The notes: generated by a model not told the origin, from the sequence alone. A stretch of DNA of 64,000 nucleotides from Rhizobiaceae bacterium (GCA_017644005.1 JAEPMJ010000001.1:186001-250000); one strand, 5' to 3'. Numbered from the stretch's first letter, positions 29,392 through 38,888 are shown. Numbers and translations are program-made.

Positions 29392-29414
29392 GCGGCCCGG
29401 CCCTGCCGGGCCGC
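29392..29414. terminator. Hairpin terminator between convergent MFS and ribB genes
   Basis: A perfect 10-bp GC stem (gcggcccggc / gccgggccgc) with a 3-nt loop lies in the 52-bp gap between convergent genes. Only a short mixed T stretch (cttccgttc) follows on the plus strand, so termination may rely mainly on the very stable stem. It could serve both directions. Confidence 0.7.
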
Positions 29415-29426
29415 CTTCCGTTCAGG

Positions 29427-30530
29427 CTAGAGTATGTCGGTCGAGGCGATTTCGATGCCGAAGCCTTCGAGGCCGACATAGTGGCGTTCGCGCGAAGCTA
29501 TCAGTTTGATGGACGATATGCCCAGATCACGCAATATCTGCGCGCCAAGGCCAATTTCGCGCCACTCGTTTTCGCGTGTCAGTGCTTCGTCGTGGACTTC
29601 GCCATCCTCTGCAAGCGGCCGGCTGCGCGGCTGATGCGCCACACCCACCGATCCCTTGCGAAGATAGACGATGACCCCGCGACCGGCCTTGCCCATTTCG
29701 GCAATCAGCTCGTCCAGCCGGCTCTCTGCCCCAAATACGTCGGCGACAATGTCTTCGCTGTGAAGCCGAACCGGCACTTCAATGCCGTCGCGAATATCGC
29801 CAAAGACAACCGCAAGGTGGTGCATGACATCCCATGGCACCGAATATTCATAAGCATGCGCCGGCCCACCTGCCGTCTCGACGGCAAAGGTATCCACTCG
29901 CTGCACGAGCGTTTCCTGGCGCTGGCGGTAGGCGATCAAATCGGCAACGGAAACCTGTTTCAGTCCATTGGCTTGTGCAAACGAACTGACCTGCGGGCCG
30001 CGCATAACCGTGCCATCGTCGTTGACCAGTTCGGAGATGACGCCGACCTCGGGCAGGCCGGCGAGGCGGCACAGATCGACGGCGGCTTCCGTATGTCCGG
30101 ATCGCATCAATACTCCGCCCTCACGTGCGACAAGCGGAAAGATGTGCCCCGGTCTGACGAAATCGGCCGATCCGACATTGGGATTGGCGAGGTTGCGCAC
30201 GGTCAACGTCCTGTCGTCGGCAGAGATGCCGGTCGTGGTGCCGTGCTTGAAGTCGACCGAGATGGTGAATGCAGTCGAATGCGGTGCATCATTCTCAGCT
30301 ACCATCGGTGCAAGGTTGAGGCGACGCGCCGCATCGCGCGTCATCGGCGCGCAGACGATGCCGGACGTGTGACGCACGATGAAGGCCATCTTTTCGGGCG
30401 TACAATGCGTGGCAGCAACGATCAGATCGCCCTCGTTTTCCCGACCATCATCGTCCATCACCACAACGATTTCCCCGCGCTCAAAGGCGCGGAGCGCATC
30501 GACTACTTTTTTCTGATCGTAAGCCAACAT
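29427..30530 (-). CDS. ribB: 3,4-dihydroxy-2-butanone-4-phosphate synthase with a degenerate GTP cyclohydrolase II-like domain
   Basis: 367 aa. The N-terminal RibB domain (about 1-205) is intact: MDDDGRENEGDLIVAA, ADFVRPGHIFPLVA and RSGHTEAAVDLCRLAG. It makes the four-carbon unit of riboflavin from ribulose 5-phosphate. The C-terminal half has the GCH-II fold (EYSVPWDVMHHLAVVFGDI) but the zinc site HSECLTGD...RCDC is replaced by HSEDIVADVFGAESRLDE, without any cysteine, so GTP cyclohydrolase activity is unlikely; the cell should need a separate RibA. This matches the RibBX-type hybrids described in proteobacteria. The start chosen is ATG at 30530, 10 bp after the aroC stop. Confidence 0.94.
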   Translation of the reverse strand: MLAYDQKKVVDALRAFERGEIVVVMDDDGRENEGDLIVAATHCTPEKMAFIVRHTSGIVCAPMTRDAARRLNLAPMVAENDAPHSTAFTISVDFKHGTTTGISADDRTLTVRNLANPNVGSADFVRPGHIFPLVAREGGVLMRSGHTEAAVDLCRLAGLPEVGVISELVNDDGTVMRGPQVSSFAQANGLKQVSVADLIAYRQRQETLVQRVDTFAVETAGGPAHAYEYSVPWDVMHHLAVVFGDIRDGIEVPVRLHSEDIVADVFGAESRLDELIAEMGKAGRGVIVYLRKGSVGVAHQPRSRPLAEDGEVHDEALTRENEWREIGLGAQILRDLGISSIKLIASRERHYVGLEGFGIEIASTDIL

Positions 30531-30540
30531 CGGTAATCCC

Positions 30541-31635
30541 CTACACGCGCCCCGTCTGGCCGCGATGCCGCAAATAATGATCCGCAATCGCGCAGGCAAC
30601 CATCGCCTCGCCGATTGGGACAGCTCGAATTCCGACGCACGGGTCGTGGCGTCCGCGAGTCACCACCTCGACCTCATTGCCATCGGCGTCAATCGACCTG
30701 CGCGGCGTCAAAATCGAGGAGGTCGGCTTGACCGCGAAGCGTGCAACGACCGGTTGCCCGGTTGAAATACCGCCAAGAATGCCGCCGGCATGATTGGAAC
30801 CAAAGACGGGCTCTCCATCATTGCCGATGCGCATTTCGTCGGCGTTTTCGACCCCGGTCATGCGTGCTGTCTGAAACCCGTCGCCGATCTCGACACCCTT
30901 GACGGCGTTGATCGACATGAGGTTCGACGCGATGTCCTGATCGAGCTTGGCGTATACCGGCGCGCCGAGGCCGACCGGCACACCCTCAGCGACAATCTCG
31001 ATCAGAGCGCCAACTGAGGAGCCATCCTTGCGGATACGGTCCAGATACTCGGAAAAGACTGCAACGGAAGCCTGGTCGGGCGTGAAGAACGGATTTTCCC
31101 CACTGGAAATGAAATCCCAGTTCCAATTGGCACGGTCGATCTCTTTTTCACCCATTCCGACAAGAGCTCCGCGCACCACGAGTCCAGGCACGACCTTGCG
31201 GGCAAGCGCACCGGCGGCAACGCGCGCAGCCGTTTCGCGGGCAGACGATCTCCCGCCACCACGATGGTCGCGGACACCATATTTCATATCGTATGTGTAG
31301 TCGGCGTGGCCCGGCCTGTACTGGCGGGCGATCTCGCCATAGTCCCTGGAGCGCTGGTCGGTATTTTCGATCATCATCGAGACCGGCGTACCCGTGGTCA
31401 CAAGTCCATCGCCGTCTTCGACGAAGCCCGAAAGCACTTTCACCTGATCCGGCTCGCGGCGCTGTGTGACGAAACGCGACTGTCCAGGCCTGCGCCGGTC
31501 AAGCTCGGCCTGAATATCGGCCACGGAGAACCGGATTCCGGGCGGGCAGCCATCCACCACGCAGCCGAGCGCGGCGCCGTGGCTCTCGCCCCAGGTCGTG
31601 ACCCTGAACAGATGGCCGAAACTGTTGTGCGACAT
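30541..31635 (-). CDS. aroC: Chorismate synthase
   Basis: 364 aa, standard length, the last step of the shikimate pathway using reduced FMN. Signatures present: [18 protein letters not shown] at the start, [40 protein letters not shown] and the late [16 protein letters not shown]. It lies directly upstream of ribB on the same strand, so the FMN-dependent enzyme and a riboflavin gene share a transcript. The start is ATG at 31635. Confidence 0.98.
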   Translation of the reverse strand: MSHNSFGHLFRVTTWGESHGAALGCVVDGCPPGIRFSVADIQAELDRRRPGQSRFVTQRREPDQVKVLSGFVEDGDGLVTTGTPVSMMIENTDQRSRDYGEIARQYRPGHADYTYDMKYGVRDHRGGGRSSARETAARVAAGALARKVVPGLVVRGALVGMGEKEIDRANWNWDFISSGENPFFTPDQASVAVFSEYLDRIRKDGSSVGALIEIVAEGVPVGLGAPVYAKLDQDIASNLMSINAVKGVEIGDGFQTARMTGVENADEMRIGNDGEPVFGSNHAGGILGGISTGQPVVARFAVKPTSSILTPRRSIDADGNEVEVVTRGRHDPCVGIRAVPIGEAMVACAIADHYLRHRGQTGRV

Positions 31636-31812
31636 GAAAAACTGTCCGCGCGGAGGTACCGATCGCCACGCTTCTATTGTTGAACGGCTTTGTGGTCAAA
31701 CGGCGCGGCGTGAAGTAATTTTGACACATTCGGTGTGTTCGTGCCTGTGTACGGAATGGGGACCGGGGCACGTTTGCCGAAGGCAGGCGAAAAAAGATCA
31801 AGGGATACGGGA

Positions 31813-32058
31813 ATGCGCAGATTGATTGCTGCAGCCGGGGCGCTGATGATGATGGTATCGGGCGCTTTTGCTGCCAACACAGAAGGCGAGATCAAACAGC
31901 TCAATACCGACGAGATGACAATCACGCTGGATGACGGCAAAACCTACAAGCTGCCGGCGGAGATGGACGTGAGCGTGCTAACCGAAGGCGTCGTAGTCGC
32001 CATTGCCTATGATTCGCGCGACGGCGTGAACCAGATTACGGATATGTTTCTCCCGTAA
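31813..32058 (+). CDS. DUF1344 family exported protein
   Basis: 81 aa with a signal peptide (MRRLIAAAGALMMMVSGAFA) and a short mature beta-rich part (EGEIKQLNTDEMTITLDDGK, then YKLPAEMDVSVLTEGVVVAI). This is the DUF1344 pattern common in rhizobia; function unknown. The start chosen is ATG at 31813, which places the signal peptide at the N-terminus, although the frame is open 26 codons upstream. Convergent with the phosphatase gene, 2 bp apart. Confidence 0.9.
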   Translation: MRRLIAAAGALMMMVSGAFAANTEGEIKQLNTDEMTITLDDGKTYKLPAEMDVSVLTEGVVVAIAYDSRDGVNQITDMFLP

Positions 32059-32060
32059 GG

Positions 32061-32648
32061 CTACAGCCAGCGAAGCCGCCCATCCTTCAGTTCAAGGACC
32101 CTGTCCTGAGGAACAGGGTCCTTGCACGCCGCTTCGGTCGGCCAATCTTCGATCAGCCTGAACAGCACCCGGATGATGCCGCCATGCGTGACGCATAGCG
32201 TCGGCTGCTTCAGCTCCGCCAGCCAGGGCGAAATGCGCTCAGCCAGAAGCTGATAGCTCTCCGCCTGTTCGCCCGGCGGACGATAATGCCACTTGTCGCC
32301 TTCCCGCGCTTCGGAACTTCCCGGCATGCGTAGCTCGATCTCGGCAAGCGTGGAACGCTCCCAGTCGCCATAGTGCATTTCGATCAGGCGGTCGTCGGTG
32401 CGGTAGCCGTCGCGCGGCAGGCCCATCGCGACCCGGACGCGTTCCATCGTTTCGCGCGTGCGCCGTTTCGGGCTGGCGACGAAATCGAAACCTTCACCGG
32501 TGCCGATCAGTTCGGCCAGTCGCGCCCCGTTGCGGTCCGCCTGACGGCGGCCGGTTTCGTTGATGTCGGTGTCGGTCTGGCCCTGAAAACGCCCCTCGGC
32601 GTTCCAGTCGGTCAGGCCGTGCCGGACGAAATAGGCATGGGGAAGCAT
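32061..32648 (-). CDS. Histidine phosphatase family protein (phosphoglycerate mutase-like)
   Basis: 195 aa. The catalytic RHG is in YFVRHGLTDWNAEGRFQGQT, followed by DTDINETGRRQ, the second catalytic region FDFVASPKRRTRETMERV, and the late histidine in TLCVTHGGIIRVLF. Substrate unknown; such proteins are often small-molecule phosphatases. The start chosen is ATG at 32648, placing RHG at residues 8-10; the frame is open into the fabI end. It follows fabI on the same strand across a 76-bp gap with an inverted repeat. Confidence 0.93.
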   Translation of the reverse strand: MLPHAYFVRHGLTDWNAEGRFQGQTDTDINETGRRQADRNGARLAELIGTGEGFDFVASPKRRTRETMERVRVAMGLPRDGYRTDDRLIEMHYGDWERSTLAEIELRMPGSSEAREGDKWHYRPPGEQAESYQLLAERISPWLAELKQPTLCVTHGGIIRVLFRLIEDWPTEAACKDPVPQDRVLELKDGRLRWL

Positions 32649-32663
32649 GGCAGCCGAAGTATG

Positions 32664-32742
32664 GTGAATGGTCAGCAGTGAATGGCGGTCAGACGGTACA
32701 GGCAGCCGCCCGTCAATTGACCATTCACTGTTCACCCTTCAC
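32664..32742. repeat. Imperfect inverted repeat of gtgaa-rich units spanning the fabI stop codon
   Basis: The 22-bp left arm (32664-32685, begins gtgaatggtc) matches the reverse complement of the right arm (32721-32742) at 19 of 22 positions, with a 35-bp spacer. The right arm supplies the last five fabI codons and its TGA stop (32725-32727), so the FabI tail VKGEQ is encoded by the repeat. It may act as an mRNA hairpin or be a dispersed intergenic repeat. Confidence 0.6.
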
Positions 32743-33549
32743 GACAGATATGTCCGGTGCATCGACCGCCTTCATCCCGACGACATGATAGCCGGAATCG
32801 ACATGAAGCACTTCACCGGTGACGCCGCGCGAGAGACCTGACAGCAGGTAGAGAGCCGAATCGCCCACTTCCTCGATCGTAACCACACGCTTCAGCGGCG
32901 AATTGTATTCGTTCCAGCGCAGTATGTAGCGGAAGTCGCCGATGCCCGACGCGGCCAGCGTCTTGATCGGTCCCGCAGAGAGCGCGTTGACGCGGATTGC
33001 ACTGCCACCGAGATCGACCGCGAGATAGCGCACGCTCGCCTCAAGTGCGGCCTTGGCGACGCCCATCACATTGTAATGCGGCATCACCTTTTCAGCGCCG
33101 TAATAGGTGAGCGTGAGCATCGACCCGCCGTCTGTCATCAGTGCTTCGGCGCGCTTGGCGACCGCTGTGAAGGAATAGACCGAAATATCCATCGTGCGCT
33201 GGAAGTTCTCGCGCGTGGTTTCGAGGTAGCGGCCGTCAAGTTCGTCCTTGTCCGAAAACGCGATTGCGTGAACCAGGAAGTCGAGCTTGCCCCATTTCGC
33301 CTTGAGGACATCGAACACCGCATCGACGGAGGCCATGTCGGTGACGTCGCAGTCGCCGGCGACAATCGCGCCAAGTTCCTCGGCGAGCGGTTCGACGCGT
33401 TTGCGGAAAGCATCACCCTGATAAGTGAGTGCAAGCTCAGCGCCTTCGCGCTGAAGAGCCTTGGCCACGCCCCATGCGATCGACCGGTTGTTGGCGACGC
33501 CCATGATGAGACCCCGCTTGCCCGCCATCAGGCCACTGCCACCGCTCAT
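32725..33549 (-). CDS. fabI: Enoyl-[acyl-carrier-protein] reductase (NADH)
   Basis: 274 aa short-chain dehydrogenase for the last step of fatty-acid elongation. Features are the cofactor motif GLIMGVANNRSIAWGVAKAL, the FabI Y-x6-K pair in HYNVMGVAKAALE, SAGPIKTLAASGI and YLLSGLSRGVTGEVLHVDSG. The start is ATG at 33549 with a gaggga site; ATG at 33528 (MAGKRG) is possible. A short inverted repeat, tcgtga/tcacga at 33564-33579, lies in its leader. The C-terminal tail and stop lie in an inverted repeat. Confidence 0.97.
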   Translation of the reverse strand: MSGGSGLMAGKRGLIMGVANNRSIAWGVAKALQREGAELALTYQGDAFRKRVEPLAEELGAIVAGDCDVTDMASVDAVFDVLKAKWGKLDFLVHAIAFSDKDELDGRYLETTRENFQRTMDISVYSFTAVAKRAEALMTDGGSMLTLTYYGAEKVMPHYNVMGVAKAALEASVRYLAVDLGGSAIRVNALSAGPIKTLAASGIGDFRYILRWNEYNSPLKRVVTIEEVGDSALYLLSGLSRGVTGEVLHVDSGYHVVGMKAVDAPDISVVKGEQ

Positions 33550-33627
33550 GCCATGAAACTCCCTCGTGATTTTTCACGAACAAGCCTATCGCACAGGGCA
33601 TGCGACCCATCAAGCAGGGGTCGCGTT

Positions 33628-34554
33628 TCAGCCGCGCCGTTTCTTCATCAACGTTTCAAGCTCGGCATCGTCCTTCGGCAGCATGATGCGGACATTGGCG
33701 TAAAGATCGCCACGGCCGCCAGTCTTGACCGGCAGTCCCCGACCTTTGAGCCGCAGAGCGCGATCGGAACTCGACCCAGCCGGGACGGTGACAGCGACCT
33801 TGCCATCCGGAGTTTCCACCGGCACCTTGGCGCCAAGCACGGCATCCGCCAGGTCGACCGGCACATCGACATGGAGGTCGCGGCCGTCGATCCTGTAGCG
33901 CGGGTGCCTGCGATAGCGGATCTTTGCCAGCGCATCGCCGCGCCCGCCAAAGGGCGAAGGATCGCCCTGCCCTTTGAGGCGGATCGTCTGACCGTCTTCG
34001 ACATAGGCAGGCAGTTTGACAGCGAGCTTGCGGCCATCCGGGAAGATCGCCGTCACCTTCGATGCCATGATCACGTCTTCCAGCGTGACGTCGAGATTGA
34101 CGTTGAGATCAGCAGGTTTGTGCCCACCGCGGCTCTGTGCGCCCGCACGTGGGCCGGCACCCGGCCCGCCGCCGCGGCCGAATGCGTCGCCGAAAATCTC
34201 GGAAAAAATGTCGCCACCGTCGAATCCGGATGTGCGGAACTCGAAATGGCGCGCGCCGCCGGGGCCGGCGCCCTGCTGGCGGAACCCCGCGAAAGGATCG
34301 CCGCCCGCGGCGTTGAAGTCCTGAAAGCGGGGTTTTCCGGTGGCGTCGATCTCGCCGCGGTCGAACTGCTTGCGCTTCTTTTCGTCGCCAACCACCTCAT
34401 AGGCTTGGTTGGCCTCGGCAAAACGCTCCTTGGCCCTGGCATCGTCCGGGTTCTGATCCGGATGATACTTCTTGGCCAGCCTGCGATAGGCCGATTTGAT
34501 GTCTTTGTGCGAGGCGTCACGCGAGACGCCCAGAACGTCATAAGGATCACGCAT
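33628..34554 (-). CDS. DnaJ C-terminal domain chaperone (CbpA-like J protein)
   Basis: 308 aa. The J domain (1-70) has [20 protein letters not shown] and HPD in [12 protein letters not shown] Gly/Phe-rich linker (about 85-145) follows and then the two substrate-binding beta domains ([38 protein letters not shown]). The cysteine zinc finger of DnaJ is absent, so this is the type II/CbpA class, a DnaK co-chaperone or nucleoid-associated protein. It lies 78 bp upstream of fabI on the same strand. Confidence 0.94.
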   Translation of the reverse strand: MRDPYDVLGVSRDASHKDIKSAYRRLAKKYHPDQNPDDARAKERFAEANQAYEVVGDEKKRKQFDRGEIDATGKPRFQDFNAAGGDPFAGFRQQGAGPGGARHFEFRTSGFDGGDIFSEIFGDAFGRGGGPGAGPRAGAQSRGGHKPADLNVNLDVTLEDVIMASKVTAIFPDGRKLAVKLPAYVEDGQTIRLKGQGDPSPFGGRGDALAKIRYRRHPRYRIDGRDLHVDVPVDLADAVLGAKVPVETPDGKVAVTVPAGSSSDRALRLKGRGLPVKTGGRGDLYANVRIMLPKDDAELETLMKKRRG

Positions 34555-34660
34555 GGGTTGCCACTACCGGTGTACCGGGGATCGATTAAGGTCGATATAT
34601 GCGCACGACTAGGAAGAAATTCCAGTATTTCGTGGGCTATGAGCCGTTTTTGAGCAGTTT

Positions 34661-35113
34661 TCAGCCCTGCGCGAGCTCCGAGACGGTCCAGGAGCCGCCC
34701 TCGCCGATGCAGGCCTTGCCGCGATAGCGCGTGCTGCCGGTGAAGCTGTCGCGCGTGGCGCTGAACAGGCGGCAGCGGAGCGGTCCGTCGCGCGAATCCG
34801 CCAGGCGCGCGATTGCGCCGCTGGACCCAGTATTGGCGTTGACCCACGGAACGGTCTGGGGCGGGGCCTCGTCGGGCGACCATGCCGCGACAGCAGCGCG
34901 GATCGCCGCCTCGTCTGATACACGCGTATCGGGCTGCTGGCCCGTTTGCTGGACCACGGAATTGGTTATGATCGATCGGTCGGTACCGAGACGGTCAAGG
35001 TCAACGCCGCCAGCACAGCCGCTGACAATGGCGACCGCCAGAAGCCCGACTGCAAGGCGCGGCAAGGCGAACGCATGGCACAGCACCCGCAACACTTGCG
35101 CACGACGCAACAA
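34661..35113 (-). CDS. RT0821/Lpp0805-like surface lipoprotein
   Basis: 150 aa. A hydrophobic signal with a lipobox ([13 protein letters not shown], cysteine near residue 33) predicts lipid attachment. The mature part holds [19 protein letters not shown], a domain with two cysteines (LRCRLFSAT and [13 protein letters not shown]) and ends SELAQG. The family is common in alphaproteobacteria; function unknown. It is divergent from pdxH with 40 bp between the starts, and 106 bp upstream of the J-protein gene. Confidence 0.8.
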   Translation of the reverse strand: MLRRAQVLRVLCHAFALPRLAVGLLAVAIVSGCAGGVDLDRLGTDRSIITNSVVQQTGQQPDTRVSDEAAIRAAVAAWSPDEAPPQTVPWVNANTGSSGAIARLADSRDGPLRCRLFSATRDSFTGSTRYRGKACIGEGGSWTVSELAQG

Positions 35114-35153
35114 TCAGCCATCTCCCCGGAGATCGGAATCCAAGGCTGCGATA

Positions 35154-35768
35154 ATGAATGAAACAAGGTTAACAACAGATGACTTCGCGGCGCGCGCAGA
35201 GCCGATTGCGCTGTTTTCGGACTGGCTGGCGGATGCCGCAAAAAGCGAACCGAACGACCCCAACGCGGTCGCGCTCGCCACTGTCGACGATGACGGCCTG
35301 CCCGATGTGCGCATGGTGCTGCTGAAAGGGCATGACGAGCGCGGTTTCGTTTTCTACACGAATTACGAAAGCGCCAAGGGGACCGAAATTCTGGGCAGCA
35401 TGAAAGCGGCCATGTGCTTTCACTGGAAGAGCCTGCGCCGGCAGGTGCGTGTGCGCGGCCCGGTGGAAAAGGTGAGCGACGGCGAGGCCGACGCCTATTT
35501 CGCCTCGCGCCCGCGCGGCAGCTGCATCGGCGCATGGGCCTCCAAGCAGTCACGGCCGCTGGAAAGCAAGCTGGCGCTGGAAAAGGCGGTCGCCGAATAC
35601 ACGCTCAAATACCCTATCGGCGACATCCCCCGCCCGCCTTACTGGTCGGGCTTCCGCATCGTGCCCAGCCAGATCGAATTCTGGCACGACCGGCAGTTCA
35701 GGCTGCACGAGCGCATCGTGTTTACGAAAGAGGGGGATGGCTGGGGGAAGACAAGGTTGTATCCATAA
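35154..35768 (+). CDS. pdxH: Pyridoxamine 5'-phosphate oxidase
   Basis: 204 aa FMN enzyme oxidising PNP/PMP to pyridoxal 5'-phosphate. Signatures: [33 protein letters not shown], the FMN-binding [15 protein letters not shown], and the C-terminal [16 protein letters not shown] ending with RLYP. The start chosen is ATG at 35154 ([11 protein letters not shown]), giving family length; the frame is open much further upstream, antisense to the lipoprotein gene. Convergent with tadG 50 bp away. Confidence 0.97.
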   Translation: MNETRLTTDDFAARAEPIALFSDWLADAAKSEPNDPNAVALATVDDDGLPDVRMVLLKGHDERGFVFYTNYESAKGTEILGSMKAAMCFHWKSLRRQVRVRGPVEKVSDGEADAYFASRPRGSCIGAWASKQSRPLESKLALEKAVAEYTLKYPIGDIPRPPYWSGFRIVPSQIEFWHDRQFRLHERIVFTKEGDGWGKTRLYP

Positions 35769-35818
35769 GGCGCGTCTTCCCCAACAACTGGATCCCGGTG
35801 CCCTACCGCCGGGCCGAA

Positions 35819-37534
35819 CTACTGCACCAGCACCGCATGACTGCAGGCCAAGCCGCCAACCTTGACGTCGGCCACGCCGATGCGCACGCCTGCTAAGGTC
35901 AACACTTCGATGATCACTCTGTCGAGTTCTCGTGCGACGGGACGAATGGCGTTGACGATAAGGCTCGTCGCGGCACCCGGCGCCGCCAGCGCAACACCGC
36001 CAACCTTCGCCTCCAATCTCATTCGCTCGATCAGCGAACCGATAAGGGACTGAACCGGCGTCGTGGTTGAAACCTGCTTGATGACACCGGTTCCAATGTC
36101 TGCTGACCGGAATACCACCGTTTTCGTATCGGTGTTGCCCACGTCGATGTTTGCGATCGCGTGCGCGCGAAGATAGGTGGAATCGATGATCGTGGCCCTG
36201 CCGACTCGAGTGGGCGACTCGAAGTCCTGTAGCGCCTTCGAAGAAACCTCTCCCAACCAAACTTCAGCCAGCCCGGGGCGCACCAGCACGTCCACACGCG
36301 GCTTCGCCCATGCACCTGAATGGCAGGTGGCAGATTCGATGGCCGCTTCGGCGTAGCCGAGATCAAGATAGATCGGCAATCTCAACTGCACCACACCTGC
36401 ATCGATATCAGCCAGCAAATACAAGCGAGTCTGTGCCGTTCGCACTTTTTCACCACTCTCGCCGATCGACAGCCAATGAGTCTGCTTCGGCCGCTCACCA
36501 ATTGCGATAGTCGCTGTCAGCCTGGCCACGCGGGAAACCGATGCACTGAGATCCAGTTCAACCTGGCGCCGGCCAGCCGAGCCAGCAGCCGCGATCAGCG
36601 CATCTACCACCCGCATCTTGGACCGGAAGGCCGCTTGTCCATCCCCTAGCGCAAGCGCCCCATACCGACCGAAATCGATTACCCTGTTGAGGCGAACGCG
36701 CATGCTGCCCGAAGCAGGGTCCAACCAGATTTGTCGCAGTGCCCGGCGCGCGCCGGCGTCACCTACCTGACCTTCTGCGACCTTGGCTAGCTGCGCCAGC
36801 GAAACATCGACCTCAAGCAGTTGGTCATAAGACAACGCCTCAAGTTCCAATTCTCCCGCAAGCGCATCAAAGAACTGAAATAGCTCGACATCGGCCTGAA
36901 CCAACGACCGGTAGTCCATGAGCCGAAACGAAACATTGGTTCCCAGGACGCCGTTCAAAACGGCGTTCGCAATGCCGCCGTTATAACTCACCAGTGTCGA
37001 TCCGATCGACACCGATGCAGGGTTGGCAAGCATCGCGGTTCCAGTGGCAGAAACCTCGACTGCATCCAGAAAAGCCCGCCCGAAATAGAGCCCACCCTGA
37101 CGTTTCATTGTAACGCGGACTGCGTTGGGATTCGATCTGCCAGGCACAAATCTGACTTCCGGTCGAAGCTCCGAGTCGGCGTTGTAGCGGCCAATCTCCA
37201 GCAGGACAGCGGTCAGGTCCGACACATCCGCAGGGGTATCGACGGGTTGCTCCCAGGTCCCCAGGCTGACGGTCACGTTTTTGTATCCGTTCGCGCCAAG
37301 CATTTCCCGCGCGATATCTTCAGCCTTCGATAGCTGCGATGCCACGGCAATTGCCGTCAAGTCCGCGGTGTTCTGGACATGCCGCCGCTCAAGATAGATC
37401 GATCCGCTGTCCACGGCCACCGCCGCAAGCCCAATCGCAACAGACAAGAAAAGTGAACCTGCTACTGCGATGTTGCCGGACCGGCTTCGACAGGCTCGAC
37501 GGGCGATCCCGACAAGCACGATCAGGGATCTCAT
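35819..37534 (-). CDS. TadG-like Flp pilus-assembly protein
   Basis: 571 aa. The N-terminal TadG-like domain has one membrane helix (GNIAVAGSLFLSVAIGLAAV) followed by AVDSGSIYLERRHVQNTADL, the signature of the family. A long exported part with little recognisable similarity follows and ends with a cysteine and LVQ. TadE/TadG proteins are pseudopilins of Flp/tight-adherence pili, but none of the motor, platform or secretin genes lie in this window. It starts within 2 bp of the tadE stop. Codon use is more AT-rich than in neighbouring core genes. Confidence 0.85.
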   Translation of the reverse strand: MRSLIVLVGIARRACRSRSGNIAVAGSLFLSVAIGLAAVAVDSGSIYLERRHVQNTADLTAIAVASQLSKAEDIAREMLGANGYKNVTVSLGTWEQPVDTPADVSDLTAVLLEIGRYNADSELRPEVRFVPGRSNPNAVRVTMKRQGGLYFGRAFLDAVEVSATGTAMLANPASVSIGSTLVSYNGGIANAVLNGVLGTNVSFRLMDYRSLVQADVELFQFFDALAGELELEALSYDQLLEVDVSLAQLAKVAEGQVGDAGARRALRQIWLDPASGSMRVRLNRVIDFGRYGALALGDGQAAFRSKMRVVDALIAAAGSAGRRQVELDLSASVSRVARLTATIAIGERPKQTHWLSIGESGEKVRTAQTRLYLLADIDAGVVQLRLPIYLDLGYAEAAIESATCHSGAWAKPRVDVLVRPGLAEVWLGEVSSKALQDFESPTRVGRATIIDSTYLRAHAIANIDVGNTDTKTVVFRSADIGTGVIKQVSTTTPVQSLIGSLIERMRLEAKVGGVALAAPGAATSLIVNAIRPVARELDRVIIEVLTLAGVRIGVADVKVGGLACSHAVLVQ

Positions 37535-37535
37535 T

Positions 37536-37976
37536 TCAGATCCCTCCGATACGGATCGTCGATGATCGACGAATCACCTTGCCCGGCAAAGGCAGCGGGA
37601 TACGCATATTCCATATCGGAAGCCGGTCGGCATCGTACGATATCGAAACATCGAACTGCGAACGGCTTCGCCGACCAGACGTCACGTCGACGCTTATATA
37701 ATTGCCATCGAGCAGCATGTAGCCGGACGCGTTGTCATGAATATAAGACGCAGCAAGCTTCCGGCGTTCGTCTTCGTCCAGCCCCGCTATGCTTGCGCGA
37801 GCGGCATCGGCTGCCAGTTGCTGAACCGAATTGGCTGCCCCGAAATAGATCCCATATGCAACCAGTCCGAACAAAATCAAGACGAACACGGGCAGTATCA
37901 GGGCAAATTCAACTGCAGACCCACCTTTTTTGTCCGACAAAAACCGGCTTTCATCCACAAATTTCCCTATTTGCAC
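37536..37976 (-). CDS. TadE-like pilus-assembly protein
   Basis: 146 aa. The TadE signature GGSAVEFALILPVFVLILFG lies at about 18-37 with the pseudopilin-like glutamate in the helix, followed by AYGIYFGAANSVQQLAADAA and a polar exported domain. The start is GTG at 37976, decided by a strong ggaggt ribosome site 6-7 nt upstream. It pairs with the TadG-like gene directly downstream. The AT-rich stretch 37977-38138 should hold its promoter. Confidence 0.88.
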   Translation of the reverse strand: MQIGKFVDESRFLSDKKGGSAVEFALILPVFVLILFGLVAYGIYFGAANSVQQLAADAARASIAGLDEDERRKLAASYIHDNASGYMLLDGNYISVDVTSGRRSRSQFDVSISYDADRLPIWNMRIPLPLPGKVIRRSSTIRIGGI

Positions 37977-38138
37977 AGCACACCTCCGACGAATTGCAAT
38001 ACGTCAACCCGCCGAACAGATTCCGATGTGCATTGTTTCCGATCTCTATATAACCATTGAAATATTTATTCAGATTCTCTGCTGTAATACACGCCAACTG
38101 CTTGGCGAAAAAAAATTCGATGCAATATTAGATATTAT

Positions 38139-38888
38139 TTAACTAATTTCGGTGCGAAACAGCCCTTTCATACAGGCAATTGCGACTGCATGTGCTGGCG
38201 TTTTCGCTCCCAGAAGAGCAAGCGCGCCTCTTAGGTGATAGCTGACCGTACTCGCAGAAATGCTAAGCTTGCCTGTCAGCTCTTTTGAATTGTAGCCCTC
38301 GGCGAGCATTTGAAGTATCGAAATCTGAGTCGGACTCAGTTTTTCGACAGGAGTACTACGAGACTTTACGATCTGGTTCAAAGGTTCGTGAAAATGATTG
38401 CAGAGGTATGCTACCTCCATCACCACTTGAGCCGAAGGGCTTTCGCCCCGTCCTGACAAAACAACAGAGCCGTTGAACTCTACCAAGCTTCTAAGCGGTA
38501 GAAAAAGCGCAAAATCGTGCCCATACTCCTGAAAAACATCGTTGATTATCCGTTCACCGGTATTCTCATTGAGTTCATCGAAGCGAAGGACAATAGGTAT
38601 ATTGGACGACCTCACCTGAACCACGGAAACAAAATTGCAAAAATCCGGAATAGCCGATATTTGCTCGACGAGTTCAGGGTGCCAGTTATTTATGAGCACC
38701 CTATATTTGTAGGCCTCCTCAACTACAGAAGGGAAAGAGGCAATTGAAAACCATTCAAATCCGTATACCGCGCATAGCTCTTTCAGGTTCTTGAATATAT
38801 CGAACCCAGTTTTCGCGCCAGCGAATTCATTGGCATATTTTCTTATCCTGACTCCAACATCGCTTCTCTCGTGAAACGAATCGCACAT
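38139..38888 (-). CDS. LuxR family transcriptional regulator with autoinducer-binding-like domain
   Basis: 249 aa. The N-terminal domain resembles LuxR signal-binding domains (FEWFSIASFPSVVEEAYKYR, NNWHPELVEQISAI), but the standard set of AHL-contact residues is not clearly complete. The C-terminal helix-turn-helix is typical (LSPTQISILQMLAEGYNSKE, SISASTVSYHLRGALALLG). No luxI-type synthase is nearby, so it is a LuxR solo. It lies 162 bp upstream of tadE on the same strand and may control that pair. The gene is clearly more AT-rich than the window average. Confidence 0.9.
   Translation of the reverse strand: MCDSFHERSDVGVRIRKYANEFAGAKTGFDIFKNLKELCAVYGFEWFSIASFPSVVEEAYKYRVLINNWHPELVEQISAIPDFCNFVSVVQVRSSNIPIVLRFDELNENTGERIINDVFQEYGHDFALFLPLRSLVEFNGSVVLSGRGESPSAQVVMEVAYLCNHFHEPLNQIVKSRSTPVEKLSPTQISILQMLAEGYNSKELTGKLSISASTVSYHLRGALALLGAKTPAHAVAIACMKGLFRTEIS

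Noticed and set aside
33076..34653. 525-codon plus-strand frame across fabI and the J-protein gene
   Set aside because: Spans two conserved minus-strand genes and shows no domain; shadow frame.
38105..38130. Hairpin cgccaa-ctgc-ttggcg followed by an A-run, as a terminator for the LuxR gene
   Set aside because: On the minus strand the T-run precedes the hairpin rather than following it, so it does not have the intrinsic-terminator order for that gene.
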